64,000 nt of DNA from Sphingomonas horti (GTDB taxonomy: Bacteria; Pseudomonadota; Alphaproteobacteria; Sphingomonadales; Sphingomonadaceae). Below are positions 49,901 to 58,501 of the stretch, piece by piece. Both the position numbers and the translations under genes were made by a program. The first letter of the stretch is position 1. The number at the start of each line of letters is the position of its first letter. Under the pieces are notes generated by a model. The model was not told where the DNA came from and ran no database searches. It worked only from the letters and a program-made list of their open reading frames with translations. Location of the stretch: positions 252,796 through 316,795 of the forward strand of contig NZ_WQMS01000013.1 of assembly GCF_009753715.1 (NCBI RefSeq), written 5' to 3'.

Positions 49901-49968
49901 AGCCCGGCGACAAGCGCGTCGGCGAAACTGCGATGCGGCGGGATGGTGTAGAGCGACGGGCGGATCAC
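46915..49968 (-). CDS. addB: Double-strand-break repair protein AddB
   Basis: Partner of AddA in recombinational repair. 1017 aa: a N-terminal inactivated helicase-like part and a C-terminal PD-(D/E)XK nuclease (VECKGEIEDFGVTLKG ... LAIIDYKTGNAPS, about 845-890). The natural end seems to be near LEEWYGRD (about residue 955). The last 54 residues or so (963-1016) are encoded by a palindromic repeat, ending in a TGA that overlaps the addA ATG. GTG 49968 is the start. The tail is Pro/Gly-rich and probably disordered. Confidence 0.92.
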   Translation of the reverse strand: MIRPSLYTIPPHRSFADALVAGLMAREGRDRMTLARGLVLVPNNRAARAVQDAFVRRAEGGLLLPRLVPIGDPELDERIGAFLDPIDEEPIPPAVGPLQRQLILARLIEESGGAAGAEAMRLAAELARTLDQLHVESVPPQRLREIDVGELTEHWARSLKLFELVLDRWPRELARLGRIDLSDRRNRLLERVANRWRESPPPGFVVAAGISTAAPAVAALLRTVAFMPNGRVVFDALDPGMPEEQWAALGPHRADPETGIAERPVETHPQFHLKLLLDRMGVARGEVERWRWGGGHAARAGRSRLISNALAPARFTTEWTDLPRKERDRSGVEVLEVATPADEAQAIALALREGLEVPGRTAALVTPDRGLAQRVSAHLKRWNIDADDSAGVPLSVTPPGTLLLAIAEAVAERFAPVPLLALLKHPLVQAGEGRAEWLEQVRRLDRKLRGPRPAPGLAHLPDTVASERVWAWLAPLEAVFAAGASFVDLLAAVRETAERLAGDEVWAKPAGRAAAELFAGLEEHAADGPARIDADALGPMLTELMNGVAVRPPQGGHPRIFIRGLIEARLQQADLTILAGLNEGTWPALPSPDPWLAPRIRAELGLPGLETRIGLAAHSFAGALGAPQVLITRARRDARGPAVASRFWLRLEALTGGLPRAERLKHWAQSLDGVEEPKPTPRPAPAPPVEARPKRLSVTDLDRLKADPFAFYAKAMLKLFPLDPVDADPTAAWRGTMVHKVLELWAKEDDCDPARLRPRAEAMLADADAHPLMRALWEPRLIEAIDWIAAEMAVRKADGHRVLAVECKGEIEDFGVTLKGVADRIDRRPDGSLAIIDYKTGNAPSPKQVASGYAQQLGLIGLMAERGAFDGVAGTAGGFEYWSLARNTQDGFGKIVTPVDPVGKGGRIFTDQFVARAASNLQGAVERWLTGAEPFTAKLHPEHAPYGDYDQLMRLEEWYGRDQSSPANAGEGAHAKHGGGAGREADGNTHPPAQGRGTGPSTAFGGPPPQAQLGEDL
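46921..47080. repeat. Palindromic repeat forming the 3' end of addB
   Basis: Starts with CCTCCCCAAGCTGTGCTTGG and ends with CCTCCCCTGCATTCGCAGGG, with the internal GGGGGACCGCCGAAGGCGG block shared with the scpA copy (2281-2487). About 160 bases, open in the addB frame, stopping 6 bases before the addA ATG. Confidence 0.88.
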
Positions 49969-50025
49969 GCGGCGACGATAGCGACGGCACGCCTCAAGTC
50001 GAGCACCTTTTGTTCCGCTTTGGCG

Positions 50026-50787
50026 CTATTCCCTGGCCAGCATGGCTTCGGTCAGCTTGACCGCCGGCGGCGTGCCGACCTCGAACCACAAGCCGTTGTG
50101 CACCTGCCCATAGGCGCGGCCTTGCGCGATCGCGCGGTCCCAGAGCAGGTTCAGCGAAAACGGCTCCGGCTTCGCGCCTTCGAACAGCCGCTTCGAGAGG
50201 ATCTGCACGCCCGTGTACACGAACGGCGCCACTCGCCCCGGCCTGCGCCGGCTGAGCCGTCCGGCCCCGTCCATGTGAAAGTCGCCGCGGCCCGGATAGC
50301 CATTGGCGCGGGCGAACGGCACCAGCAGCAGCAGCGCGTCCATCTCCGCGTCGTTCCAGCGCGCCGCCAGCGCGCGGATCGAGTCGGCCGGCCCGTCGAC
50401 CCAGAGGCTGTCGCTGTTCACGACCAGGAACGGATCATCGCCGATCAGCGGCAGCGCCTTGACCAGCCCGCCGCCGCTGTCGAGCAATTGCTCCCGTTCA
50501 TCAGAGATAGCAATATCAATCCCTTGCACCCGGCGCTTCAGATGAGCTTCGAGCGCGTCGGCGAGGTAATGGACGTTGACGACCGCCCGCTTCACCCCCG
50601 CCGCCTTCAGCCGGTCGAGCGCATGGTCGAGCAGCGGCTTGCCGGCGACCACGACCAGCGGCTTGGGCCGGGTCGCGGTCAGCGGGCGCATCCGCTTGCC
50701 GAGCCCGGCCGCCAGCACCATCGCGGTGTCGAGCGGCGGCGCGTCCGGCTGCGGGCGCAGCGCGAGCGGCTTCCTGTAGCGGCTCAT
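50026..50787 (-). CDS. murU: N-acetylmuramate-1-phosphate uridylyltransferase MurU
   Basis: Nucleotidyltransferase expected to make UDP-MurNAc from MurNAc-1-phosphate in peptidoglycan recycling. 253 aa with the signature VLAAGLGKRMRPLT (residues 24-37), a KPL/GKPLLDHAL block, and VNSDSLW carrying the metal-binding Asp. The ATG at 50787 overlaps the amgK stop (ATGA). The pairing with an AmgK-type kinase is the main reason for preferring MurU over a generic sugar-nucleotide enzyme. Confidence 0.85.
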   Translation of the reverse strand: MSRYRKPLALRPQPDAPPLDTAMVLAAGLGKRMRPLTATRPKPLVVVAGKPLLDHALDRLKAAGVKRAVVNVHYLADALEAHLKRRVQGIDIAISDEREQLLDSGGGLVKALPLIGDDPFLVVNSDSLWVDGPADSIRALAARWNDAEMDALLLLVPFARANGYPGRGDFHMDGAGRLSRRRPGRVAPFVYTGVQILSKRLFEGAKPEPFSLNLLWDRAIAQGRAYGQVHNGLWFEVGTPPAVKLTEAMLARE

Positions 50788-51767
50788 GCGATCGTCGCGC
50801 TGCCGCGCTTGTCGGCGGGGATGTTGGCGTCGAACCAGGCGCGGACCGGCGCCAGCGCCGGCTGCGCCAGATCCCGTTCCAGATAACCCCAGACGCGCGG
50901 CAGGTAGGAGAGATAGCGCGGTTTGCCATCCCGCTTCCACAGGCGCGTGAAGATGCCGACGATCTTGGCGTTGCGCTGGGCGCCGAGCAGCCAATAGGCA
51001 TCGGTGAAACCCTCGCCCGGGCGCGTCGCCTCCAAATAGCGGTTCAGCATGTCGGCTTCGAGCGCTTTCGGCACATCGCGGCGCGCGTCCTGCAGCAGCG
51101 ACACCAGGTCGTAGGCCGGATGCCCCGCAAGCGCGTCCTGGAAATCGAGCAGGCCCAGGCCTTCGATCCCCTCGCGGCCCTCGATCAGCATGATGTTCTC
51201 GGCGTGATAGTCGCGCAGCACCGTGACCGACCGGTCGTGCAGCAGCGGGGCAAGCGCTTCGGACCAGGCCACGCGATAGCTGCCCGGATCCAGGTCCAGC
51301 CCGACCGCCGGCGCGAACCATTCGGTCAGCAGTCCCGCCTCGCGCAGATATTCCTGCTCGTCATAGGGCGGCAGGTCGGCGGCACGATGCTTGTGCAGCC
51401 GCGCGAGCAGGTCGACCGCGTCGGAATAGATGCGCAGCTCCGCCTCGGGCGCGGCGTCGAGCACCTCGCGCATCCGCGCGTCGCCGAAATCCTCGAGCAG
51501 CACCAGCCCCTGTTCCAGGTCGGCGGCAAGCGTCCGCGGAGCCGACAGGCCGATCGCGATCAGGTGCTCGGCGACCGTCAGGAACGGCCGCGGATCCTCG
51601 TGCGGCGCGGGCGAATCCATCAGAACCGCATGCCGGCCGGGCGCCTCCACCCGGAAATAGCGTCGGAACGAGGCATCGCCGGCAAGCGGCAGGATTTCGG
51701 CATCGTGCCAGCCCGCGCGCTTCAGGAATTCGGGCGCGGCGGCAGGCGGATTCATCGGGGCGACCAT
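50784..51767 (-). CDS. amgK: N-acetylmuramate/N-acetylglucosamine kinase AmgK
   Basis: Aminoglycoside-phosphotransferase-fold kinase predicted to phosphorylate the anomeric position of recycled MurNAc. About 327 aa with LAGDASFRRYFRV (nucleotide-binding loop), RDYHAENIM (catalytic loop) and LLDFQDAL (metal-binding DFQ). With murU it forms the recycling route known from Pseudomonas and Caulobacter that bypasses fosfomycin-sensitive MurA. Start is ambiguous: ATG 51767 has GGGAGG 4 bases upstream; ATG 51755 would give a 4-base overlap with tsaE. Confidence 0.85.
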   Translation of the reverse strand: MVAPMNPPAAAPEFLKRAGWHDAEILPLAGDASFRRYFRVEAPGRHAVLMDSPAPHEDPRPFLTVAEHLIAIGLSAPRTLAADLEQGLVLLEDFGDARMREVLDAAPEAELRIYSDAVDLLARLHKHRAADLPPYDEQEYLREAGLLTEWFAPAVGLDLDPGSYRVAWSEALAPLLHDRSVTVLRDYHAENIMLIEGREGIEGLGLLDFQDALAGHPAYDLVSLLQDARRDVPKALEADMLNRYLEATRPGEGFTDAYWLLGAQRNAKIVGIFTRLWKRDGKPRYLSYLPRVWGYLERDLAQPALAPVRAWFDANIPADKRGSATIA

Positions 51768-52195
51768 CGCGCCTCCCATGACGGCGGCACGTCCGCTGTC
51801 AAGCGCCGCCCGCCCTCCGCCGCCGCCTCGATCCGCAGCCTGAGCGCCCCGCGCCAAAACTCTGCGCCCAGCCGTTCCGGCCATTCGACGAGCAGCAGGT
51901 GATCGCCCCGCAGCTCGTCCACCCCGAGCTCCTCCGCCTCCTCCGGATGCTCGATCCGGTACAGGTCGACATGAGCGACGGGCAGGCGCGTTTCCGGGGG
52001 GCCATAGGCCTGCACGATCGCGAAGGTCGGGCTCGGCGCCTCGCCTTGCAGCCCCAGCGCTGCCAGCAGGCCGCGCGCGAGCGTCGTCTTGCCCGCGCCC
52101 AGTTCGCCCGAAAGGGTGATCACGTCGCCCGCTTTCGCCAGCGCCGCCAATTCCGCGCCCGCTGCGAGCGTGGCCGCCTCGTCCCGGAGGATCAC
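51752..52195 (-). CDS. tsaE: tRNA threonylcarbamoyladenosine biosynthesis ATPase TsaE
   Basis: 147 aa ATPase needed with TsaB/TsaD for the t6A37 modification of tRNAs. P-loop GELGAGKTT at residues 30-38, then PSPTFAIVQAY and the HVDLYRI segment, all typical. The start GTG at 52195 overlaps the divL stop (GTGA), and the end overlaps amgK, so translation is coupled through the cluster. Confidence 0.94.
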   Translation of the reverse strand: MILRDEAATLAAGAELAALAKAGDVITLSGELGAGKTTLARGLLAALGLQGEAPSPTFAIVQAYGPPETRLPVAHVDLYRIEHPEEAEELGVDELRGDHLLLVEWPERLGAEFWRGALRLRIEAAAEGGRRLTADVPPSWEARWSPR

Positions 52196-54546
52196 GTCCG
52201 CGGCAGCTCGACCGTGACGGCGGTGCCCTGGCCCGGCTCCGACGCCAGGCTCAGCGAGCCGCCATGCGCCTCGACGAACTGTCTCGCGAGCGGAAGGCCA
52301 AGCCCCAGCGAGGCGCCGCGCTCGCCCTCGCCGGTCGCGCGGCTGAAGCGGTCGAATGCGCGCGCCTGCTCCTTCGGCGTCATGCCGGGGCCATTGTCGG
52401 AAATCACGATCCGCGCCGTTTCCGCGAATCCTTCACCCTTCAGCAGGATGCGGCCCCCGGGCGGCGTGAAGCGGATCGCATTGGCCAGCAGATTGTCGAG
52501 CACTTGCCGGATCCGCCGCGCATCGCCGTGCAGCGTGCCGAGGCTCTTGTCGAGCTCGGCCACGAATTCGATGGATTTCTCGGCCGCCGCCGACTCCGCC
52601 GCCTTGCACGCCTCGCGCGCGACGCGGCGCATGTCGACCGACTTGCGCTCCAGCGGCAGTCCCCCGGCCTCGCTCTGCGTCAGGTCGAGCACATGATCGA
52701 TCAGGGTGCTCAGCCGCGCCACCGAATCGAGGATCGCCCGGACATATTCGTCTGCGGCCGGCGCCAGCTGACCGGCATAGCCGCCTGCCAGCATCTCCGC
52801 GAAGCCGCCGATCGAGGTTAGCGGTGTCCTGAGTTCATAGCTCATGTTCGCGACGAAGGCGGTCTTGACGCGGTCGGCGTCCTCCAGCGCCTCGTTGCGA
52901 TCCCTGAGCGCGGCCTCGATCCGGCGGCTGTCGGAAATGTCGAGCATCGTGAACAGCGCGTTGCCGTCGGGCAGCGGCACCGCGGCGAACTCGAAATGCC
53001 GGCCGTTCTTCAACGCGACGCGGCCGCTGCGCTGCTTGCGCTCCTGCGTCGCCACCCGCACCAGCTCGCGGATCACCGCCGCGCGGGAGGGGTTGGCGAG
53101 CTGGCGGCCCGCCGCCTCGGCCAGATGGTCGACGCGCGGGTGCGCGGTCAGGAAGCTCTCGTCGAGGTCCCAGACCTCGCGGAATTTCTGGTTCCAAAGC
53201 TGCAGCCGCCCGTCGGCCGCGAACACGCCGATCGCCTCGAACAGGTTGTCGATCGTCGCCGCCCGCACCCGCAGCAGCGTGTCGCGCGCGCTCGCCAGCG
53301 CGACCTGCTCGGTCCGGTCCTCGAAGATGAGCAGCAGCCCACCATCGGGCAGGGGCTGGGCGACGACGCGCAGGTGAACGCCGCCCGGCAGCATCCACGC
53401 TTCTTCCTGCCCTTCGTCGGCGGCAGTGAACCAGCCGCGCCGCTCGTTGCGCCAGGCGCGGAAGTCGCGCACTTCCGGCAGCCGCCCCGCCTCGCGCATC
53501 CGCTCGATCACCCGGTCGAACTCGGGGCCCTCCGACAGCCATTCGGACTTCATCGCGAACAGCCGCATGAAAGCCTGGTTGTGAAAGCTGAGCGTCCGGT
53601 CCGCCGCGAACTGCGCGACGCCGGCCGACAGACGGTCGAGCAGGTCGCGCTGCGCTTCGGCGAAGCGCCGGAACGCAACGCGCGCCTGCTCCAGCTCCTC
53701 GACGTCGATGGCATAGCCCGCCACTCCTGCCTTGCCGAGCGGCACGTCGACGACCGAAAGGCTACGCCGTTCGCCGCCCACGGTGGCGGGCAGGACGCGG
53801 GAAATGGTGCGGTCGCCGTCGCGCGCGGCGGCCGCAGCTGCGATCGGGTTCCGGCCCGGCGCCGCCTCTACCAGCTCGACCCCGCGCGCGATCACGTCCG
53901 CGGCGCTCTCCGCCTCGACCGCCTTCACATAGGCGGTGTTGACGAGCGTCAGCTTCAGGTCCGGCCCGCGATGCCACATCGGAATGGGCGACGCCTCGAT
54001 CAGCCCGGAGAGCGCGTCGAAGGCCTTGGCCAGCCGATCGGCCTCGTCGGTCAGCCGCGCGATTTCGCCGCGCACCTGGGTGGCGTCGAACAGATAGAGA
54101 ATGGCCGCGCCCGGCTCGGCCACGCCGGGCGGCGCGGGCCCGCCGCGCACGGTGAAGGTGCGGTTCGATTGTTGCGGCCGCAATGAGCGGTAGACCGCCT
54201 TGCCGGTCGACTGGGCAAGCCGGACATCGTCGCGCAGCGCCTCGAGATCGGCCTCCGAAAGTCCCTTGTCCGCCGCCGTCAGCGCGTCGAGCGTCGCCGG
54301 CTGCTCGTCGAGCCCCATCCAGTCGGCCAGGCGGTCTGACCCTTCCAGCGTGCCGTCCGCATGGACCAGCACGATCAGCGCCGGCGCCGCGCCGATCAGC
54401 GCCTGCAGCCGGCTGCTGCGCAGCGCCGCCTCCTGGGCGCTACGCCGCAGCCGCAGCCCGGTCGCGAGCGCCCAGGCGGCGGCCCCGAGCCAGAGGGCAA
54501 GGAGCGCGCCGACAATCGCGGCCGCGGAGGTCGTCAGCTGGAGCAC
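52192..54546 (-). CDS. divL: DivL-like PAS sensor pseudo-histidine kinase
   Basis: 784 aa: one membrane helix near residues 8-33, several PAS-like domains (about 40-540), a HisKA-type helix pair, and an ATPase domain with NLLANAIRFTP (N box) and SDNGPGM (G1). The H-box reads NMSYELRTPLTS, so the phospho-acceptor His is Tyr570 (codon TAT, 52839-52837). This is the hallmark of Caulobacter DivL, an essential tyrosine-containing regulator of the CckA-CtrA cell-cycle pathway. Head of the tsaE-amgK-murU-addBA-trxA series. The call rests on the Tyr, multi-PAS layout and context; DivK or CckA interaction is inference. Confidence 0.82.
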   Translation of the reverse strand: MLQLTTSAAAIVGALLALWLGAAAWALATGLRLRRSAQEAALRSSRLQALIGAAPALIVLVHADGTLEGSDRLADWMGLDEQPATLDALTAADKGLSEADLEALRDDVRLAQSTGKAVYRSLRPQQSNRTFTVRGGPAPPGVAEPGAAILYLFDATQVRGEIARLTDEADRLAKAFDALSGLIEASPIPMWHRGPDLKLTLVNTAYVKAVEAESAADVIARGVELVEAAPGRNPIAAAAAARDGDRTISRVLPATVGGERRSLSVVDVPLGKAGVAGYAIDVEELEQARVAFRRFAEAQRDLLDRLSAGVAQFAADRTLSFHNQAFMRLFAMKSEWLSEGPEFDRVIERMREAGRLPEVRDFRAWRNERRGWFTAADEGQEEAWMLPGGVHLRVVAQPLPDGGLLLIFEDRTEQVALASARDTLLRVRAATIDNLFEAIGVFAADGRLQLWNQKFREVWDLDESFLTAHPRVDHLAEAAGRQLANPSRAAVIRELVRVATQERKQRSGRVALKNGRHFEFAAVPLPDGNALFTMLDISDSRRIEAALRDRNEALEDADRVKTAFVANMSYELRTPLTSIGGFAEMLAGGYAGQLAPAADEYVRAILDSVARLSTLIDHVLDLTQSEAGGLPLERKSVDMRRVAREACKAAESAAAEKSIEFVAELDKSLGTLHGDARRIRQVLDNLLANAIRFTPPGGRILLKGEGFAETARIVISDNGPGMTPKEQARAFDRFSRATGEGERGASLGLGLPLARQFVEAHGGSLSLASEPGQGTAVTVELPRT

Positions 54547-54574
54547 GCGAGCGTCTTAGCCGGACTTGCCTGGA

Positions 54575-57500
54575 TCAGATATCCCCATCGCTGTGCGACG
54601 CGCCCGCCCGGCCGGCTGAAGCGCTGCCGGACGCTTCCCACCAATAGGGCTGACGCTTCCGGCTGCCGGTCTCGACCTCATTCATCGTCAGCGGGTCGAA
54701 CATGCGGCCGCCCAGCATCACGCGGCTGATCTTCTCGCTGTTGCGGATGTTCTCGGTCGGATCGGCGTCGAGCACGAGAAGGTCGGCCAGCTTGCCCGGC
54801 TCCAGCGAGCCGACGTCCTTCGCATAGCCGAGCGAGGTCGCCGCCATGATCGTGCCGGCGCGCAGCGCCTCGAGCGGCGACCAGCCGCCGCGGACGAACG
54901 ACCAGAGCTCCCAATGCGCACCCATCCCCGCCTGCTGGCCGTGCGCGCCGATCGCGACCTGCACGCCCTTGTCGGCGAGCTTCTTGGCCTCGCGCGCGCT
55001 GTCGTCGTCGACATAGTCTTCCTCGGGCGCGATCTCGCGGCGCGTGTTCTGCGATGCCAGGATGCCGGGCGGAATGTGCCGCATCAGCACGGGCTGGCGG
55101 AACACGTCGGTATGCGATCGCCAATAGGGATCGCCCGCGGGTCCGCCATAGGTCACCACCAGGGTCGGCGTGTAATTGGTCTTGGTCTGGGTCCAGAACT
55201 GGACTAGGTCGTCGTAGAAGACGTTGAGCGGCACGTTGTGCTCGACCGTCGAGTTGCCGTCCTGGATATGGGTAATGTCCAGCGTGAACAGCGAGCCGCC
55301 TTCCGGCACGACCTCCATATTCTCGGCCTGGGCGGCGCGCACGATCATTTGCCGCTGCTCGCGGCGCGGCTGGTTGTAGTTCTTGACCGAATGGGCGCCC
55401 TGCGCCTTCAGGCGGCGCACATCGGCCAGCGCGTCCTCGTACTTGTTGATTTCCGCGTACACGTCAGGCGCCTTGGCGCCGTAGATGATCTCGCCCGTCG
55501 AGAAGATGCGCGGTGCCAGCATCTTGCCCGCCCGCTGCATCTCGGACGCGACGAAGATCTCCGACGCCCGTGCCGAGGGATCGTGAATCGTCGTCGTTCC
55601 CATCGCCAGATTGACGATATTCGACCAATTCTGCTGCGGGACCAGCCCGTCCTCGCCCTGCGGGCCGTGCGCATGCGCATCGACCAGGCCGGGGATGATC
55701 GTCTTGCCGGCAACGTCGATTGTCCTGGCGCCGGCCGGGATCGTCGTGGAGCCGCGCGGGCCGACCGCGACGATGCGGTCGCCGCGGATCACGATCACGC
55801 CATCCTCGACGATGCCGCCGTCCTTGCTCGCCATGGTGACGATCTTCGCGCCGGTCAGCGCGATGGTGGCGGTCGGCTTGTCGGCCGGGACCTGCATCGA
55901 CAGGTTCACGCCCGTCCGCGGCGGCTGGAATTTCGGGGCATTCTCGCCGGCGGGCGCGAGCTGGAAGAAGCTCGCCGAGTCTGCGGTGAACACGGTCGGC
56001 CCCATGCTCCAGTGGAGCTGCCGCCCGTCGTTCGACCAGTGAATGAAGTCGGCGCCCTCGGCGCTGACCCGCGTCACTGGCAGCGGCCCGCCCTTCTGGT
56101 CGGCGGATACGTCTTGCGTGCCCGGCATCAGCGGCATCACGAACGCCTCGTAATTCTGGCGGAACGCGAGCAGCCGGCCGTCGGCCGAGACTTCATAGTC
56201 GTTGACCAGCTCGCCGGTCGCATGGACCCGCTTCGCCTGGCCGCTCAAGTCGGTCGAGACGAGCTGGCGCTTGCCCCGCTCGCTCACGATCATGAACACC
56301 CGGTCGCTGGCCGCGCCGAATTGCGGCACTGCGCCGTCCTTCGCGACGCGCGCCGGGGCCCCGCCGCTTGCCGCGACCTTGTAGACGCCGGGATCGTTCG
56401 ACCATTTGTCGGAGGTCAGGAAGCCGCCCTCGACGCGCTCGAACACGATCGTCTTGCCGTCGGGCGAGAATTGCGGCCGCGCATAATGGCCGGGCTGCGT
56501 CGTCACGTCCTTCGCCGTCCCGCCGCTCGCAGAGACGGTACGGACGCGCCCCACTCCCAGGTCGGTCCAGTCGACAAAGGCGATCGTCCGCCCGTCGCGC
56601 GACCAGGTCGGGTACATCTCGAAGCTGTCGTCCTTGGCGTTGGTCAGCCGCCGCGCCGTGCCGCCAGCCATCGGCTTCACCCAGAGCTTGCCGAGCGTTT
56701 CGAACACGACCTGCCGCCCGTCCGGCGAGACGGTGGCCCAGCGCGGCATCTTGGTCGTGAAGCTGTCGGGAGCGACCTCCACCTGCGGATGGGTAGCGTC
56801 GATCACCACCCGCGTGTCCTGCACGTGGAAAGGGATTTCGGCGGCGCCCGTGCCGTCGGCGTTGACGCGCCGGATCTTGCCGCCCGCCCAGAAGACGACG
56901 CTCTTCGCGTCCGGCGTCCAGGCCATGTTCGGGTACACGCCCGTCACGGCCCAGGTCTCCTGCACGTCCTGGTCGAGATCGTCGTAGATCTTGCGCTCCT
57001 CGCCCGAGGCGAGGTCGCGCACGTAAAGCTTCGACTTGGTGCGCTCGCGCCGCACGAAGGCGATCTTCTTGCCGTCCGGCGATGGCGTCGGCCGCACCGA
57101 CCCACCCGCCCCCGACGCGATCGTCGTCACCTCGCCGGTTTCGAGGTCGTAATTCTCTATGTGGAACAGGTCGCTGTTCGAGTTCTGCGCGTATTCGAAG
57201 ATCGGGCCCGGCGTGACGTTGCGTTCGTAATAGACGCTCTTGCCGTCGGGCGCGAAGATCGGCTCGCCCAACTCCTTCTGCAGCTGCTCGCTTGCGCGCT
57301 TGACGAGCGGCACGCCGCCCCCGCCAGAGACGTGATACAGCCACACCTCGCCGGTGCCGAGCGAACGCCCGGTCGTGAAATGCTTCTTGGCGACGATGAA
57401 GCGGCCGTCCGGGCTCCAGCTCGGCTGGTTCAGCAGGCGGAAGTCCTCCTTCGTCACCTGCCGTTTGTCGGAGCCGTCGACGTTCATCACCCAGATATTG

Positions 57501-57964
57501 TCGCCGCCGCCGCGGTCGGAGACGAAGGCGATGCGCTTGCCGTCGGGCGAAAAACGCGGCTGCTGCTCATAGGCCAGGCCTTCCGCGATCCGGGTCGGCG
57601 TGCCGCCGGCGATTGGAATGGTGTAGATGTCGCCCAGCAGGTCGAACGCGATCCATCGCCCGTCGGGTGACACGTCGGTGTTCATCCAGCTGCCTTCGCG
57701 CACGTCGACCGCGATCTGGCGCGTGGCCATGCCCGGGGGTGCGTTCACGTCCCATTTTTCTGGCTGGGCCGGGTTCACTGCCGGCGTCGTGGCACCGGTG
57801 GGCGGCAGTGGCGCGCTGCGCTGCTCCGGATTGAGCACCTGGTTTTCAGGCGCCTGGGTCTCCTCGACCGGTTGCGGCTGGGGCTTTGGCGGGGTCGGCG
57901 CCTGCGCAAAGGCCGAGGTCGTCGCCAGCAATCCGGCCAGCAGCGCGGTCAATCGAATCGTCAT
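54575..57964 (-). CDS. Secreted beta-propeller-amidohydrolase fusion
   Basis: 1129 aa. A signal peptide (MTIRLTALLAGLLATTSAFA) is followed by a Pro-rich spacer and about ten TolB/PD40-like repeats (SPDGRWIAFD, SPDGKRIAFV, SPDGKTIVF and so on, about 90-620). A C-terminal amidohydrolase domain has HAH (His764/His766) in VDAHAHGPQ and later metal-site segments (HNVPLN, GAHGQQ, DADPTEN). Likely a periplasmic metal-dependent hydrolase whose propeller selects the substrate, similar to prolidase-like or imidazolonepropionase-like amidohydrolases in Sphingomonads and Bacteroidetes. Substrate unknown. 28 bases before the divL start. Confidence 0.88.
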   Translation of the reverse strand: MTIRLTALLAGLLATTSAFAQAPTPPKPQPQPVEETQAPENQVLNPEQRSAPLPPTGATTPAVNPAQPEKWDVNAPPGMATRQIAVDVREGSWMNTDVSPDGRWIAFDLLGDIYTIPIAGGTPTRIAEGLAYEQQPRFSPDGKRIAFVSDRGGGDNIWVMNVDGSDKRQVTKEDFRLLNQPSWSPDGRFIVAKKHFTTGRSLGTGEVWLYHVSGGGGVPLVKRASEQLQKELGEPIFAPDGKSVYYERNVTPGPIFEYAQNSNSDLFHIENYDLETGEVTTIASGAGGSVRPTPSPDGKKIAFVRRERTKSKLYVRDLASGEERKIYDDLDQDVQETWAVTGVYPNMAWTPDAKSVVFWAGGKIRRVNADGTGAAEIPFHVQDTRVVIDATHPQVEVAPDSFTTKMPRWATVSPDGRQVVFETLGKLWVKPMAGGTARRLTNAKDDSFEMYPTWSRDGRTIAFVDWTDLGVGRVRTVSASGGTAKDVTTQPGHYARPQFSPDGKTIVFERVEGGFLTSDKWSNDPGVYKVAASGGAPARVAKDGAVPQFGAASDRVFMIVSERGKRQLVSTDLSGQAKRVHATGELVNDYEVSADGRLLAFRQNYEAFVMPLMPGTQDVSADQKGGPLPVTRVSAEGADFIHWSNDGRQLHWSMGPTVFTADSASFFQLAPAGENAPKFQPPRTGVNLSMQVPADKPTATIALTGAKIVTMASKDGGIVEDGVIVIRGDRIVAVGPRGSTTIPAGARTIDVAGKTIIPGLVDAHAHGPQGEDGLVPQQNWSNIVNLAMGTTTIHDPSARASEIFVASEMQRAGKMLAPRIFSTGEIIYGAKAPDVYAEINKYEDALADVRRLKAQGAHSVKNYNQPRREQRQMIVRAAQAENMEVVPEGGSLFTLDITHIQDGNSTVEHNVPLNVFYDDLVQFWTQTKTNYTPTLVVTYGGPAGDPYWRSHTDVFRQPVLMRHIPPGILASQNTRREIAPEEDYVDDDSAREAKKLADKGVQVAIGAHGQQAGMGAHWELWSFVRGGWSPLEALRAGTIMAATSLGYAKDVGSLEPGKLADLLVLDADPTENIRNSEKISRVMLGGRMFDPLTMNEVETGSRKRQPYWWEASGSASAGRAGASHSDGDI

Positions 57965-58040
57965 GTCGTGAGCATCCCCAGGATTCTATTCTGGGGGACT
58001 GCTCTAGGAACAAACCGCCCTGCCCGACAAGGCTATGTGA

Positions 58041-58436
58041 TCAGTCCGTTCGACGAGCGCCAGTCCGTTGCCGATCGGCGCCGAGCCCGCGCACCCCGAA
58101 GATCGCCCGCGCCGCCTCGGCCGGACTGAGGCCGGGCAGGATCGCCGCCTGGCGCATGCGATCGGCATCGCTTCCGCAGGCGAAGTGGGCGAGGGGGGCG
58201 GTCTCGGCATGAACACCGTCGCAACGGCCCGACCAGCTCGCGATGCTGGCCGCGCCGTCGCGGGTGATGCGGACCGCGCGCACGCTCGCCCGGTCGCCGT
58301 CGCGGCGAATGCTGCCGGCATCGGCGAACACCGCCGCCGCATCGTGCGAGTCGCCCGCGACCCACCACCATTCCGCCGCCGCCGCCTGCGCCGGCAATGC
58401 GACGGTGCCGAGCGCGGCGCCGATCAGCCAGAGCAC
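58041..58436 (-). CDS. Hypothetical secreted protein
   Basis: 131 aa from a GTG at 58436 that has GGGAG 7 bases upstream. Signal peptide MLWLIGAALGTVALPAQA; the mature part has conserved-looking Trp residues (EWWWVAG) and one CysXn Cys pair (SGRCDG ... FACGS), suggesting a disulfide. Its C-terminus is basic. Family not identified. It lies 66 bases downstream of ahcY on the same strand. Confidence 0.7.
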   Translation of the reverse strand: MLWLIGAALGTVALPAQAAAAEWWWVAGDSHDAAAVFADAGSIRRDGDRASVRAVRITRDGAASIASWSGRCDGVHAETAPLAHFACGSDADRMRQAAILPGLSPAEAARAIFGVRGLGADRQRTGARRTD

Positions 58437-58501
58437 CTTGTTCTCCCTTCAACCATGCCGGGAAAACAGCGGACAGGCGCTCCGGTTTCTCTCAATCGCG
58501 G

